Assembly (NCBI RefSeq): GCF_003862485.1
Contig: NZ_RRCM01000001.1
Location: 456,443-520,442, forward strand
From: Lachnoanaerobaculum orale
GTDB taxonomy: Bacteria; Bacillota; Clostridia; Lachnospirales; Lachnospiraceae
Length of the DNA: 64,000 nucleotides
Reading direction: 5' to 3'
Shown here: positions 1 through 8,441 of the stretch, piece by piece
Position numbering within the stretch: the stretch's first letter is position 1
Layout of the letters: the number at the start of each line of letters is the position of its first letter
Notes under the pieces: model-generated
Told to the model about the DNA's origin: nothing
Databases searched by the model: none
The model's input: only the letters and a program-made list of their open reading frames with translations
Made by a program: the position numbers and the translations under genes

Positions 1-146
1 AAGAATATTGTTATTGCAAAATATATGTATTCATCATAAAATAAAGTCATATACACGGTTTTATTTTTTCTATGTTCAGTTTAAAGTTTATATCTTATTA
101 AAGTAATTTTTAACGAGTCAAATAAGTCTTATTAAATGGAGGTCGT

Positions 147-1025
147 ATGAGAGGAAGCAAGGAAAAAGATATTACACAAAAGGCACTTGAGATGTATAAT
201 GATGTTTTTGCAGATATTATAAATGTACTACTGTTTAATGGGGAGAATGTAGTAACGGAAGACAGTTTGACAGATGTATTGCAGGAAAGTATTCTAAAGA
301 TAGATGGTAGAATAAGAGCACAGTATAGGGATATCGCAAAATACTGGTACAACAGTAAGATAAAATTATCAATGTTCGGTCTGGAGAACCAAACAAAACC
401 TGAGAAACTGATGCCACTTAGGATCTTTGGATATGACGGAGCGGAGTATACGAGGCAAGCTAAAAAAGAGAACAGTAAAGAAGCAAGATATCCCGTTATT
501 ACATTAGTATTGTACTTCGGATATAACGGCAGATGGAGTCATCCAACGAATTTACTTGAACTTTTGGATATAGATAAAAGAATCAAACAATATGTGAATG
601 ATTTCAAGATGAATCTATTTGAAATAGCATACCTTGACAGAGAAAAGATAGATATGTTCAAGAGTGACTTTTGGATACTTGCCGATTATCTGTATCAGAT
701 GCGTGTAAATAAGGATTATGTAGCCAGTGACACAGTAATTGAACATGTGGATGAACTTTTGATGCTGATGTCGGCAATGACAAAGGACTACAGATTTGAA
801 GAGACCATAAATGAAGTGAAAGGAAAGGAGCATGTGACTATGTGTGAGGTGCTTGATAGAGTAGAGGCAAGAGGAAGAGAAGAAGGGATTAAAGAAGGAA
901 TTAAAGAAGGTACTGTAAATACCCTTATTTCTCTGGTAAATGATGGAATTCTAAGCATTGCGGATGCAGCAAAAAGAGCCGACATGAGCGAAGAAAGATT
1001 CAGAGGGTATATAGAGCGAGATTGA
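147..1025 (+). CDS. Rpn-family recombination-promoting nuclease / PDDEXK transposase-like protein
   Basis: This 292-residue protein resembles the Rpn/PDDEXK_2 family that is abundant in Lachnospiraceae, whose characterised members are DNA nucleases that raise RecA-independent recombination. Visible hallmarks are the YRDIAKYW segment, the SMFGLENQT-MPLRIFGYDGAEY block (ENQ supplies the ExQ element of the nuclease core) and PVITLVLYFGYNGRW. The C-terminus carries the family's repetitive REEGIKEGIKEGT linker followed by a short helical tail. A GGAGG site sits just before the ATG. It stands alone, with a decayed ORF and an orphan cas6 downstream, which fits an accessory locus. The family call is confident; activity is not established. 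Confidence 0.85.
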   Translation: MRGSKEKDITQKALEMYNDVFADIINVLLFNGENVVTEDSLTDVLQESILKIDGRIRAQYRDIAKYWYNSKIKLSMFGLENQTKPEKLMPLRIFGYDGAEYTRQAKKENSKEARYPVITLVLYFGYNGRWSHPTNLLELLDIDKRIKQYVNDFKMNLFEIAYLDREKIDMFKSDFWILADYLYQMRVNKDYVASDTVIEHVDELLMLMSAMTKDYRFEETINEVKGKEHVTMCEVLDRVEARGREEGIKEGIKEGTVNTLISLVNDGILSIADAAKRADMSEERFRGYIERD

Positions 1026-1067
1026 TGCAAATTAGCATATGATTTTGAATATATTTAAATAATATAG

Positions 1068-1247
1068 ACAGACTGGCGGTATAGAATAATAGGAACGAAA
1101 AATAACAGTACAAAAAATTATATTGAAGAGTTCATTTTTGAAATAATATATTCTGAAGCCTTATTATACCTTATAATAAATCTTATAGAGGATAAGGTTT
1201 TAGATGAAACTGCGTCTAATGTAAGGATTGTGGAAGAGAACAATTAG
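1068..1247 (+). pseudogene. unidentified ORF remnant upstream of cas6
   Basis: A reading frame of about 59 codons stays open between an in-frame TAG (1065-1067) and a TAG at 1245-1247, but contains no ATG, GTG or TTG start. The translation looks protein-like, with a hydrophobic helix-forming stretch (FEIIYSEALLYLIINLIED) and a charged end (RIVEENN). I read it as the C-terminal remnant of a lost gene. The family is not recognised. In AT-rich DNA an open frame of this length could be chance, so confidence is low. Confidence 0.3.
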
Positions 1248-1271
1248 CGAACATAGAGAGGAAGAAGCTTC

Positions 1272-2003
1272 ATGCTAAATTCACTTAAGATAGAACTTGA
1301 AGGTGAGATTGAAAAGAGTAGAAGTGACCTGCTTGGCTCTCTTTTTCAAGGTTTTATAATGGAAAATATTGATAAAAATTATGCAGATAAATTGCATGTG
1401 AGTGCATTGCATCCCTACAGTCAGTATGTGACTATGTCGGATGATAAGATTATATGGACGTTGAATACACTTAATAACGAAGCTAAGGAAAAGATAGCTG
1501 ACAGAGTCAAGCAGATGGAAAAGGTAAATATCAAGTACAAAGGAAAGGAGTACAAGATAGTTTCAACTAAAGAAGGAAGTATCACTTATCAGAGCTTAGT
1601 AAAGGAAAGTTATTTGAAAGACGGAATCAGAAGATTAAAGGTATCGTTTTTGACTCCTACATCTTTCAAGCAGAATGGAAGATATGTGATATTTCCAACT
1701 GTGAGGCTTATTTTTCAGAGCCTTATGATGAAATTTGATAAGTCATCAAGTGATATGGAGGTATTCGACAAAGACATACTTGAGACTTTTGAAGATTGTA
1801 CGGAGATAACGATGTATAAGTTAAGAAGTACATATTTTCATTTGGATGGAACAAAAATACCTGCATTTATCGGTGATATTACAATAACAGTAAAGGGACC
1901 GGCTCAGCTGGTTAATCTTGCAAATTTGCTCCTGAGATTCGGAACATACTCAGGGGTTGGAATAAAAACAGGAATAGGAATGGGTGGAATAGCATTTGAA
2001 TAG
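1272..2003 (+). CDS. cas6: CRISPR-associated endoribonuclease Cas6 (orphan)
   Basis: This 243-residue protein matches the Cas6 (RAMP) family, which cuts CRISPR repeat RNA to make guide RNAs. The C-terminus has the diagnostic glycine-rich loop, FGTYSGVGIKTGIGMGGI, matching the family pattern of a GxG element followed by GxGxG. The N-terminal half has the LHVSALHPYSQYV segment typical of RAMP Cas6 proteins; His42 and His47 are nearby candidates for catalysis. Length is normal (220-260). The gene looks intact. No other cas gene and no repeat-spacer array is visible, and a hairpin terminator follows directly, so it is transcribed apart from the downstream operon. It may be a relic or may serve an array elsewhere in the genome. 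Confidence 0.85.
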   Translation: MLNSLKIELEGEIEKSRSDLLGSLFQGFIMENIDKNYADKLHVSALHPYSQYVTMSDDKIIWTLNTLNNEAKEKIADRVKQMEKVNIKYKGKEYKIVSTKEGSITYQSLVKESYLKDGIRRLKVSFLTPTSFKQNGRYVIFPTVRLIFQSLMMKFDKSSSDMEVFDKDILETFEDCTEITMYKLRSTYFHLDGTKIPAFIGDITITVKGPAQLVNLANLLLRFGTYSGVGIKTGIGMGGIAFE

Positions 2004-2024
2004 AGATATGAAAAACTTGTATTG

Positions 2025-2060
2025 GGTGGGTTACCTATAAACCCACCTATATTTATTTCA
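2025..2060 (+). terminator. rho-independent terminator after cas6
   Basis: An 8-bp perfect stem, GGTGGGTT (2025-2032) with AACCCACC (2040-2047), a 7-nt loop, then a T-rich tract. It separates cas6 from the downstream chaperone operon. Confidence 0.7.
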
Positions 2061-2096
2061 TGCAAAAATAATCAAGTTTTTTGTAAAATTCTTAGG

Positions 2097-2125
2097 TTGA
2101 CTTTTATATAGCTAATGTCTAAAAT
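2097..2125 (+). promoter_or_regulatory. sigma-A-type promoter for the MBL/Hsp70 operon
   Basis: TTGACT at 2097-2102 and TAAAAT at 2120-2125 are separated by 17 bp. The predicted start near 2132 would leave a leader of about 80 nt before the AAGGGGGG ribosome site and the ATG at 2212. Assigned by eye. Confidence 0.5.
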
Positions 2126-2211
2126 TTTAATTAGGGCATAGATGCGTGCGTTTTCTATACAGTTTTGCAGAGATAATTATATGAGATAAGTAAATAGTTA
2201 AAGGGGGGAAG

Positions 2212-3360
2212 ATGCAACAAGATATAATATTTATACCTCTTGGCGGAGGACAGAGAGTGGGAGCAAGCTGCTACTACTTAAAAGTTGGAGATGCCAACAT
2301 CATCTTGGATGCGGGAATCGGCATTGACGACGGACTTGAGTTCGGACCGGATTTTCAGTTTCTTATAAGGACACCTTTTATACAATCAATGACACAGATC
2401 AATAATATCTTTATATCCCATGCACATATGGATCATGTAGGATACTTGCTGAAGCTTATGAATCAAACAAGCTATGCAGGTGTATATATGACGGAGATTA
2501 CAAAAGTTTTATCGGAATATCAGCTTTACGACAGACTGTTTATAGGCAAGTCAAGTGATGAGAATACAAGGCTGGCTGCAAGAAGTCTGTTGGAAAGAAT
2601 TGCAACTGTCAGCTTTATGCAGACTATGGATTTTGGAAAGTACAAGGTTACATTTTATCCGGCAGGTCATATACCCGGTGCGATGATGATGCTCTTTGAA
2701 ATAGGAAAGAAAAGAATACTGTATACAGGAGATTATTCATTGAATAGTACCGCATTGACACAGGGATGCATGATACCTAAGGACGTTGAAATAGATACTG
2801 TTATAATATGCGGACTTCATGCCAAGCATCCTGACTACACCAAAAAGTCGGATGCGATATATAAACAGGCAGGGTATGTGCTACATACGGTAAAAGACAA
2901 CCGTAGGTCTCTGCTTTGTCAGATACCGCAGCTTAGCAAAGGAATAGAATTCATAAAAAAACTGAATGATTGGAATAATACCGGAGTACCGATATATATA
3001 GACAGCTCCATTATGGATATGGTGGTAAAGATGGAAAAACTCTCAGTACCCGTTCTTAACAAATATAACAAAGTGATGGGTGATGAGAAACCGCCAGTGC
3101 CACATATATATTTGACATCAGACAGGAATACAAAGTGGGCAGGTCAATATAAAAGTATTAAGGTTGATTTCTCATTACATGAGGATTTTAACGAGATGAA
3201 GCAGTTTTTAAAAAGAATAAATCCGAGGCAGGCCATAGTAGTACACTGCGGCAAGGAAAATTCAGTATTTGACGATACGATTGAGCAGGAAATGATGAAG
3301 GATGTGGATTGTAGGACACAGTTTACATTTGCAGATGAAGAAGAGATATACAGGCTTTAA
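2212..3360 (+). CDS. MBL-fold metallo-hydrolase, beta-CASP-like
   Basis: The 382-residue protein has the core of a zinc-dependent metallo-beta-lactamase fold. Metal-ligand motifs are His-x-His-x-Asp-His at residues 70-75 (HAHMDH), His153 in AGHIPGA and Asp174 in YTGDYS, with a C-terminal VHCGKE His near 345. AGHIPGAMM, YTGDYS and a later IYIDSS element are arranged as in CPSF/RNase J-type beta-CASP nucleases. However, the usual ESTYG element reads CGLHAKH and the family's FALGRAQE segment is only faintly preserved (QLSKGIE). A nucleic-acid hydrolase is the natural guess but the substrate is unknown. It is the first gene of a tight operon, 12 bp before the coiled-coil/GrpE-like gene. Confidence 0.8.
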   Translation: MQQDIIFIPLGGGQRVGASCYYLKVGDANIILDAGIGIDDGLEFGPDFQFLIRTPFIQSMTQINNIFISHAHMDHVGYLLKLMNQTSYAGVYMTEITKVLSEYQLYDRLFIGKSSDENTRLAARSLLERIATVSFMQTMDFGKYKVTFYPAGHIPGAMMMLFEIGKKRILYTGDYSLNSTALTQGCMIPKDVEIDTVIICGLHAKHPDYTKKSDAIYKQAGYVLHTVKDNRRSLLCQIPQLSKGIEFIKKLNDWNNTGVPIYIDSSIMDMVVKMEKLSVPVLNKYNKVMGDEKPPVPHIYLTSDRNTKWAGQYKSIKVDFSLHEDFNEMKQFLKRINPRQAIVVHCGKENSVFDDTIEQEMMKDVDCRTQFTFADEEEIYRL

Positions 3361-3372
3361 TAAGGGGGAACT

Positions 3373-4458
3373 ATGCTAAATATCAATGAAGAAAAAATCA
3401 ATGAAGTTGTACAGAACATACATGAAGCTATGGTCAGAAAAGCCAAGAAAAGCGGAAAGTCAAGTGAGGAGATAGTCACAGAGAGTAGAATTTTTTCCAT
3501 TATATGCAGTGATTTTGACTTGGCACCGTCAAAGGTTGCTTCGCTTATGAACAGCAACTACGGATATGATATGACCGGTGAAGAAGTTATACGGATTTTT
3601 AGGAACAGGAAGATGGCAAATCCGAATGAGAGAAAAGAGCTTTTCAAATGGGCGGACAATGTTGCGAGGCTTTTTAAGGGGGCAATGCTTGGAAAGAAAG
3701 AAAAGTTTGAAAAATTTGAAAGCCTTAGAAAAGAACCGGCACTAAAGAGCGGAAAGAAGCACGATTCACAAGACAGGATTGCAGCGATAATGATATATGA
3801 AAACTATCCTGAGATTGATATTTTTGATGATAAGAACAGCCTTTATCTGCTTGGAAATACAATGGCAAAGTATTTTTTCTATGATATGGTGGATGCCGTT
3901 CGCAATGTATACTTTTTTAATGAAAATGACGGAAGCAGAGCCGGACAAACCGAGAAAAAGAATAAGCTTTCATATGAGCAGGCACTCAGAAAAGTGGAGC
4001 AGCTTGAGAGTGCGCTTGAGAGAACTAATACAATGCTTCAGGATTTGCAAGATGAGTTTGATGAGCAGCTTGAAGCGAGCAAGGTAAAGGAACTGGCGGA
4101 TTTTTTTGCTATGCTCAATTCGGAAAAGTACGGTTGTATACTGGATGAGCTTTTGGTGGTAAGAAAGGGAGTGGATGCTCTCAGAAAGAGTAATTATGAG
4201 TTGCCTATAGAGATAAACGGGCTTCTTATTATGGTAAAGAAACTTGTACAGTTTGTGCGTGACAGTCATATAGAACCTATGATGAAGATAGACTCCATAA
4301 AGGAAGTGAGTGCTTGTGATATTGAGTTTTGTAATTACGAGGGTTCACCTTTTGACAGTGATAAAACCAAGAAAGTGAGGGTAATATCTCCGGGATGGGT
4401 ATATAAGGACAAGGATTTGCAGATTTCAAGGCCTAAGGTAAAGGAGGTGAAGTCATGA
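3373..4458 (+). CDS. coiled-coil protein with GrpE-like C-terminus
   Basis: This 361-residue protein has no family that I recognise over its full length. Residues 1-120 are charged and helical. Residues about 197-240 form a clear coiled coil rich in Glu, Gln and Leu. The last 30 residues (VRVISPGWVYKDKDLQISRP then KVKEV) resemble the beta-domain end of GrpE, where a GY/GW turn precedes a final Arg-Pro-x-x-Val strand. Its gene overlaps the next one (Hsp70-like) by 4 bp, which is the grpE-dnaK order. I infer a dedicated nucleotide-exchange factor with an added N-terminal module. The GrpE similarity is by eye and is the weakest part of the call. Confidence 0.55.
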   Translation: MLNINEEKINEVVQNIHEAMVRKAKKSGKSSEEIVTESRIFSIICSDFDLAPSKVASLMNSNYGYDMTGEEVIRIFRNRKMANPNERKELFKWADNVARLFKGAMLGKKEKFEKFESLRKEPALKSGKKHDSQDRIAAIMIYENYPEIDIFDDKNSLYLLGNTMAKYFFYDMVDAVRNVYFFNENDGSRAGQTEKKNKLSYEQALRKVEQLESALERTNTMLQDLQDEFDEQLEASKVKELADFFAMLNSEKYGCILDELLVVRKGVDALRKSNYELPIEINGLLIMVKKLVQFVRDSHIEPMMKIDSIKEVSACDIEFCNYEGSPFDSDKTKKVRVISPGWVYKDKDLQISRPKVKEVKS

Positions 4459-7235
4459 ACGATTTATGCGTAGGAATAGATCTTGGGACTACCAATTCGG
4501 TACTTGCAACTATCAATGAGAAGCCCAACGGTGATATTGTAAGTAAAGTTGTAGAGATTTCAAGAGCGGTGGATATGTACAATGCCGTATCGGGTGAAGC
4601 TAAGCTTACCACTATGAAAAAGCCGACGCTTCCGTCATGTGTCTACTACAGACAGGAGAAGAATTACGAGCCGCTTGTGGGGGATTTTGCAAAGATGCAA
4701 TATCCTTTGCGTCCGCATCTGGTAGCAAAATCTATAAAGAGTCAGATGGGCAGGTCTGTGGCGGAAGGTCTGTCACCTGATATTCCGGATAAGACTCCGG
4801 CACAGATTTCCTCCAGAATTTTAAAGCATCTGCTTAGAGAAGCGTCAAAGGTTTACAGATTGGATATAAAGGATGCGGTGATTACAGTGCCTGCAAACTT
4901 TGACTCCGCTATGTGTAAGGCTACAAGAGATGCGGCGGAACTTGCAGGTATTAAGGTGAAAAATGACGACGGCACTGAAAGAGCTGTACTTTTGTCCGAG
5001 CCGAATGCCGTAATTTACGACCTTATAAATCAGATTCACAACGGTGAAATTTCAAGCCATATATTGGATCTCAGTGAGAAAAAGAGAGTATTGGTATTTG
5101 ACCTTGGTGGCGGCACACTTGATATCACAATGCATGAGATAAAGAGGCGAGAAGACAATAAAGAGATATTAAAAGTAGATGAGATAGCTACCAACAGATA
5201 TACGCTTCTTGGCGGTGACGACTTTGATGAAGTGATTGCAGGGGCTATGTATGAAAGATATTTGAAACAATACGGCAGCCACCCTGATGTTGTAAATAAG
5301 CTTAAAAAAGAAACAAAGGTGATAATGCCGCAGCTTTTGGTATATGCGGAGCATCTGAAACTTGAATTAAATGAAAGATGCGGTGACGACTACGATTCGG
5401 GATGGGACGATCCTGATGAAGATATAGAGATTTCCACAGGCGGAAATATGGGAGGTATAGGCTACTCCTATGACGATACATTTACACAAAAAGAAGTGGA
5501 AGATATATTGTCGGTATTTATGGGAGCCGACCTGAAATATGAAGATTATAAAAGAATTGAAAGTATAAAGAATACAAAGAATATCATTTATCCCATACTT
5601 GATGTTTTGAAAAAGGCTACAGAGAAGCTGAATGTTGATGATATATCTGTAGATGCTGTGATTGTAAACGGCGGAATGTCTAAGTTCTATATGGTTACAG
5701 ACAGATTGAAAGAATTTTTCGGATTTGAACCTATTGTTGCGCTTGATCCGGATCAGGCGGTGGCAAGAGGTGCGGCCGTATATCATTATTATTTGAACAA
5801 GTATGACGAGATGAAGGATGATATGAGAATGCTTGGAAATGAAGCAAGCAGCGTATCATCTGTTCAGAGTAAGAATAACACAATGAGAACCATGCCGCAG
5901 GTGGCAATAGAGTGGGGAGATAATATCTTAAATGATTGTTTGTACCTTGGAGTAAAAAACGGTGCGGTTCATGAGATTATTCCAACAGGTGCCAAACTTC
6001 CGTACCTGTCAGATACTATGAACGGCTTTAGAGTGGAGCCCGGTCAGAATCTGATTGCAGTACCTATAAAGAGTAAAAATTTGGACGGAACATACAGAAC
6101 TATTGCAAACGGTAATATTACCTTCAATCAAAAGTATTATAACGGTGCATATGTGGCGTTTAAGATACATATGGGTAAGAACAAGGTAATAAGTATGAAG
6201 GCTTGGACCAGCAAAGACCTTGCAGGTAAATCAAAGCTTGAGGAAGGATATACTGAGATTACTATTGACAGTAGTGAACAGTCGGGAGCCAAGTCAAAGA
6301 TTATGGCACCGACCGGCAGCAAGTTGCAGCCTAAAGATGAGATTAACAATCTGCTTCAACTGTGTCAAAATTATGAGAAGTGCAGGAATAAACTTGAAAA
6401 GGTCAACCTTGCAAAGAGGATTTTTACCTGCGGTACAAGTATCTGTAATGCATCCAATAAGGATGAATTTGCAGAGGTGATACTTGACGCACTCAAAAAT
6501 GTCACCCTTGAGGAGGCCAGAAAGAGATTGTTTGTCATCGCAAGAAAGATAGGAAATTCTTGGAGCGATGATGAAAAAAGAAAGCTTTCAAAACTTTGCA
6601 TGAGCCAAATAAGTGCTGAAATCAGCGGATTTTCAATTACGGGAGGACCGAAGATTTCCACAAATATTCAGGCTATATATACTCTGGGTATATGTGGCAG
6701 TATGGACCAGCTCAGTAAGCTCTCGGCACTACACTCTAATTCCAGATATTTACAGGCCTGCCTTTACACTCACGCAAAGACAAGGTCGGATTTGCAGTGG
6801 ATTCAGGATGAATTTGAGGCGGATGCCAAAAAGAGCTTAAAGCTAGCCGGCAACAATATCCAATTCAGCGCCTATGCAATAGGAATAGCACTCAGAAAAT
6901 CAGATTCAGGTACAGAGATACTTTCAAGCTCGGCAAGAGGCAAGATAGTAAAGAATATGTGCAATATCATAATATCCGGAAAGCTGAGTGAAGAGGCGCT
7001 TACAAGCTGCATCCTTGCAATTGGTTGGATATGTGACAGCAGAGCAAAAGCTTCCGATATTGACGATACAATAACCGACTATGCACTAAAGACCGTCAGA
7101 GATATCAAGTATGTCTATTCACCAAGCACAGTGATGAAGGATGAAAAGATGATCGATATAGTCACAAAGATGATAAACGGTGATTCGCTTGACAGCTATG
7201 AGGAAAAATTCCTGTTAACAAAGTTGAATATATAA
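4455..7235 (+). CDS. Hsp70-family ATPase with long helical C-terminal domain
   Basis: This is a 926-residue DnaK-like protein. The actin/Hsp70 nucleotide-binding domain is intact: phosphate-1 motif VGIDLGTTNS (residues 6-15), phosphate-2 motif VFDLGGGTLDIT (about 213-225) and the adenosine motif VNGGMSKF (about 404), followed by DPDQAVARGAA. An acidic insert lies near 310-345. A beta-rich substrate-binding-like region runs from about 475 to 600. The last 290 residues are predominantly helical, like a solenoid, and replace the usual lid and disordered tail. DnaK is normally about 610-640 residues, so this is a diverged, enlarged paralogue and not housekeeping dnaK. No dnaJ or hrcA is adjacent. 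It is translationally coupled to the GrpE-like gene by a 4-bp overlap. Confidence 0.88.
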   Translation: MNDLCVGIDLGTTNSVLATINEKPNGDIVSKVVEISRAVDMYNAVSGEAKLTTMKKPTLPSCVYYRQEKNYEPLVGDFAKMQYPLRPHLVAKSIKSQMGRSVAEGLSPDIPDKTPAQISSRILKHLLREASKVYRLDIKDAVITVPANFDSAMCKATRDAAELAGIKVKNDDGTERAVLLSEPNAVIYDLINQIHNGEISSHILDLSEKKRVLVFDLGGGTLDITMHEIKRREDNKEILKVDEIATNRYTLLGGDDFDEVIAGAMYERYLKQYGSHPDVVNKLKKETKVIMPQLLVYAEHLKLELNERCGDDYDSGWDDPDEDIEISTGGNMGGIGYSYDDTFTQKEVEDILSVFMGADLKYEDYKRIESIKNTKNIIYPILDVLKKATEKLNVDDISVDAVIVNGGMSKFYMVTDRLKEFFGFEPIVALDPDQAVARGAAVYHYYLNKYDEMKDDMRMLGNEASSVSSVQSKNNTMRTMPQVAIEWGDNILNDCLYLGVKNGAVHEIIPTGAKLPYLSDTMNGFRVEPGQNLIAVPIKSKNLDGTYRTIANGNITFNQKYYNGAYVAFKIHMGKNKVISMKAWTSKDLAGKSKLEEGYTEITIDSSEQSGAKSKIMAPTGSKLQPKDEINNLLQLCQNYEKCRNKLEKVNLAKRIFTCGTSICNASNKDEFAEVILDALKNVTLEEARKRLFVIARKIGNSWSDDEKRKLSKLCMSQISAEISGFSITGGPKISTNIQAIYTLGICGSMDQLSKLSALHSNSRYLQACLYTHAKTRSDLQWIQDEFEADAKKSLKLAGNNIQFSAYAIGIALRKSDSGTEILSSSARGKIVKNMCNIIISGKLSEEALTSCILAIGWICDSRAKASDIDDTITDYALKTVRDIKYVYSPSTVMKDEKMIDIVTKMINGDSLDSYEEKFLLTKLNI

Positions 7236-7255
7236 AAATAATATTGGAATATGTG

Positions 7256-8236
7256 ATGATAAAAGATAGAGAAAATGCCCTGGCAGGTGCCAGATGTATT
7301 ATTCAAAACTGGTTGGAGGCGAAGGAAAGTGAAGTTATACACTTTATAACCGATGAAAGCCATAAAAAAGAAGCGGATATTTTTGAACTTGCAGCCTTTG
7401 AATGCGGAGTTGTTCCGAAGATAAGCATACTCTCTTTGGACGGAGTGCAGTCCGGAGAGGTGATAGACAAGATGAAAAACACCATGTACTACTCGGATGT
7501 GATAGTGGGGGCTACACATTATTCATTTGTGACTACGGAGGCTGTGGAGTTTGCACTGAAAAAGGGCTCAAGATTTTTGTCTTTTCCTATGCATACCAAT
7601 GACGGAAGTTGTATATTTGAAAGAGAATTTATAAGAATGAGCCCGAAACTTGCAAAGAAAATGGGAAAGCCTGTAGCGCAAAGTATAACGGATGCAAATG
7701 AAGTTGTAGTAAAAACAAAGAAAGGAACAAATGTTGCTTTTTCTGCAAAGGGCAGAAATGCAGGTATATTTGCAGGAAGTTGTACAAGAAAGGGCAAGGT
7801 TGCCTCTTCAAGTTTTGAGGTGTATGTACCGATTGTAGAGACTGCGACAAAAGGCAGAGTTATAGCTGACGGTTCACTGGGTTATCTTGGGAAAATAAGT
7901 AATCCGATAGAGCTGATATTTGAAGCCGGATACTTGGTGGAGATAAACGGCGGAGAGGATGCTCTCAGATTAAAAAAGTATATGGAGAGTTTCGGTGACA
8001 AAGAGATTTATTGTGCGGCGGAACTTGGTATAGGACTTAATACAAAGTCAAAATGTGACGGTATCTGCTATATTGAGGATGAGTCTACATACGGCACATT
8101 TCATATAGGGTTTGGAAGAAATATCGCACTTGGCGGAAAACATGAGGCAAGGGGACATTTTGATATCGTTACACACAGTCCCGATATATTCGTTGATGAA
8201 GTTGTTATAATGGAGAATGGGGAGTTTATTATATAA
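7256..8236 (+). CDS. M29-like aminopeptidase-fold protein (COG2309 / NicX superfamily)
   Basis: The protein has about 326 residues and resembles the M29 metallo-aminopeptidase superfamily, which also contains the NicX dioxygenases. Conserved elements in the C-terminal half are VEINGGEDA, CAAELGIGLN, GTFHIGFGRN and ARGHFDIVTHSPDIFVD; their Glu, His and Asp residues would bind the metals. The N-terminal half is a Rossmann-like domain. ATG 7256 is used here; an in-frame TTG at 7244 and GTG at 7253 are alternatives, and none has a strong ribosome site. It starts only about 20 bp after the Hsp70-like gene and before any terminator, so it probably belongs to that operon. The peptidase role is inferred from the family. 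Confidence 0.7.
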   Translation: MIKDRENALAGARCIIQNWLEAKESEVIHFITDESHKKEADIFELAAFECGVVPKISILSLDGVQSGEVIDKMKNTMYYSDVIVGATHYSFVTTEAVEFALKKGSRFLSFPMHTNDGSCIFEREFIRMSPKLAKKMGKPVAQSITDANEVVVKTKKGTNVAFSAKGRNAGIFAGSCTRKGKVASSSFEVYVPIVETATKGRVIADGSLGYLGKISNPIELIFEAGYLVEINGGEDALRLKKYMESFGDKEIYCAAELGIGLNTKSKCDGICYIEDESTYGTFHIGFGRNIALGGKHEARGHFDIVTHSPDIFVDEVVIMENGEFII

Positions 8237-8326
8237 ACATTAAAATATTCATACTATTATCGTAAGTAAATTGTAATCAAATATTGCATTTTAACAGCAA
8301 ATATTCTATTATATACATAAAGAACC

Positions 8327-8360
8327 ATATATTTATCCATAAATATATAGTTTTGTTTGT
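8327..8360 (+). terminator. terminator of the MBL/Hsp70/M29 operon
   Basis: ATATATTTAT (8327-8336) pairs with ATAAATATAT (8339-8348), followed by a T-rich run (TTTTGTTTGTT). The stem is pure A-T, so it is weaker than most here, but it fits the operon end. Confidence 0.5.
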
Positions 8361-8441
8361 TATGGGAATATATCATTTTTTACATTAAGCAGTGACTGAG
8401 CATTTTGATATTTTCCGAAAATAATAGAAAGTGAGAAGCAT

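Noticed and set aside
2004-2211. Possible CRISPR array next to cas6
   Set aside because: Only one inverted repeat (a terminator hairpin) is present; there are no regularly spaced direct repeats here or in 1-1271.
4455-7235. Housekeeping dnaK
   Set aside because: It is 926 residues long with a diverged C-terminal half and no hrcA or dnaJ; a separate canonical dnaK is expected elsewhere.
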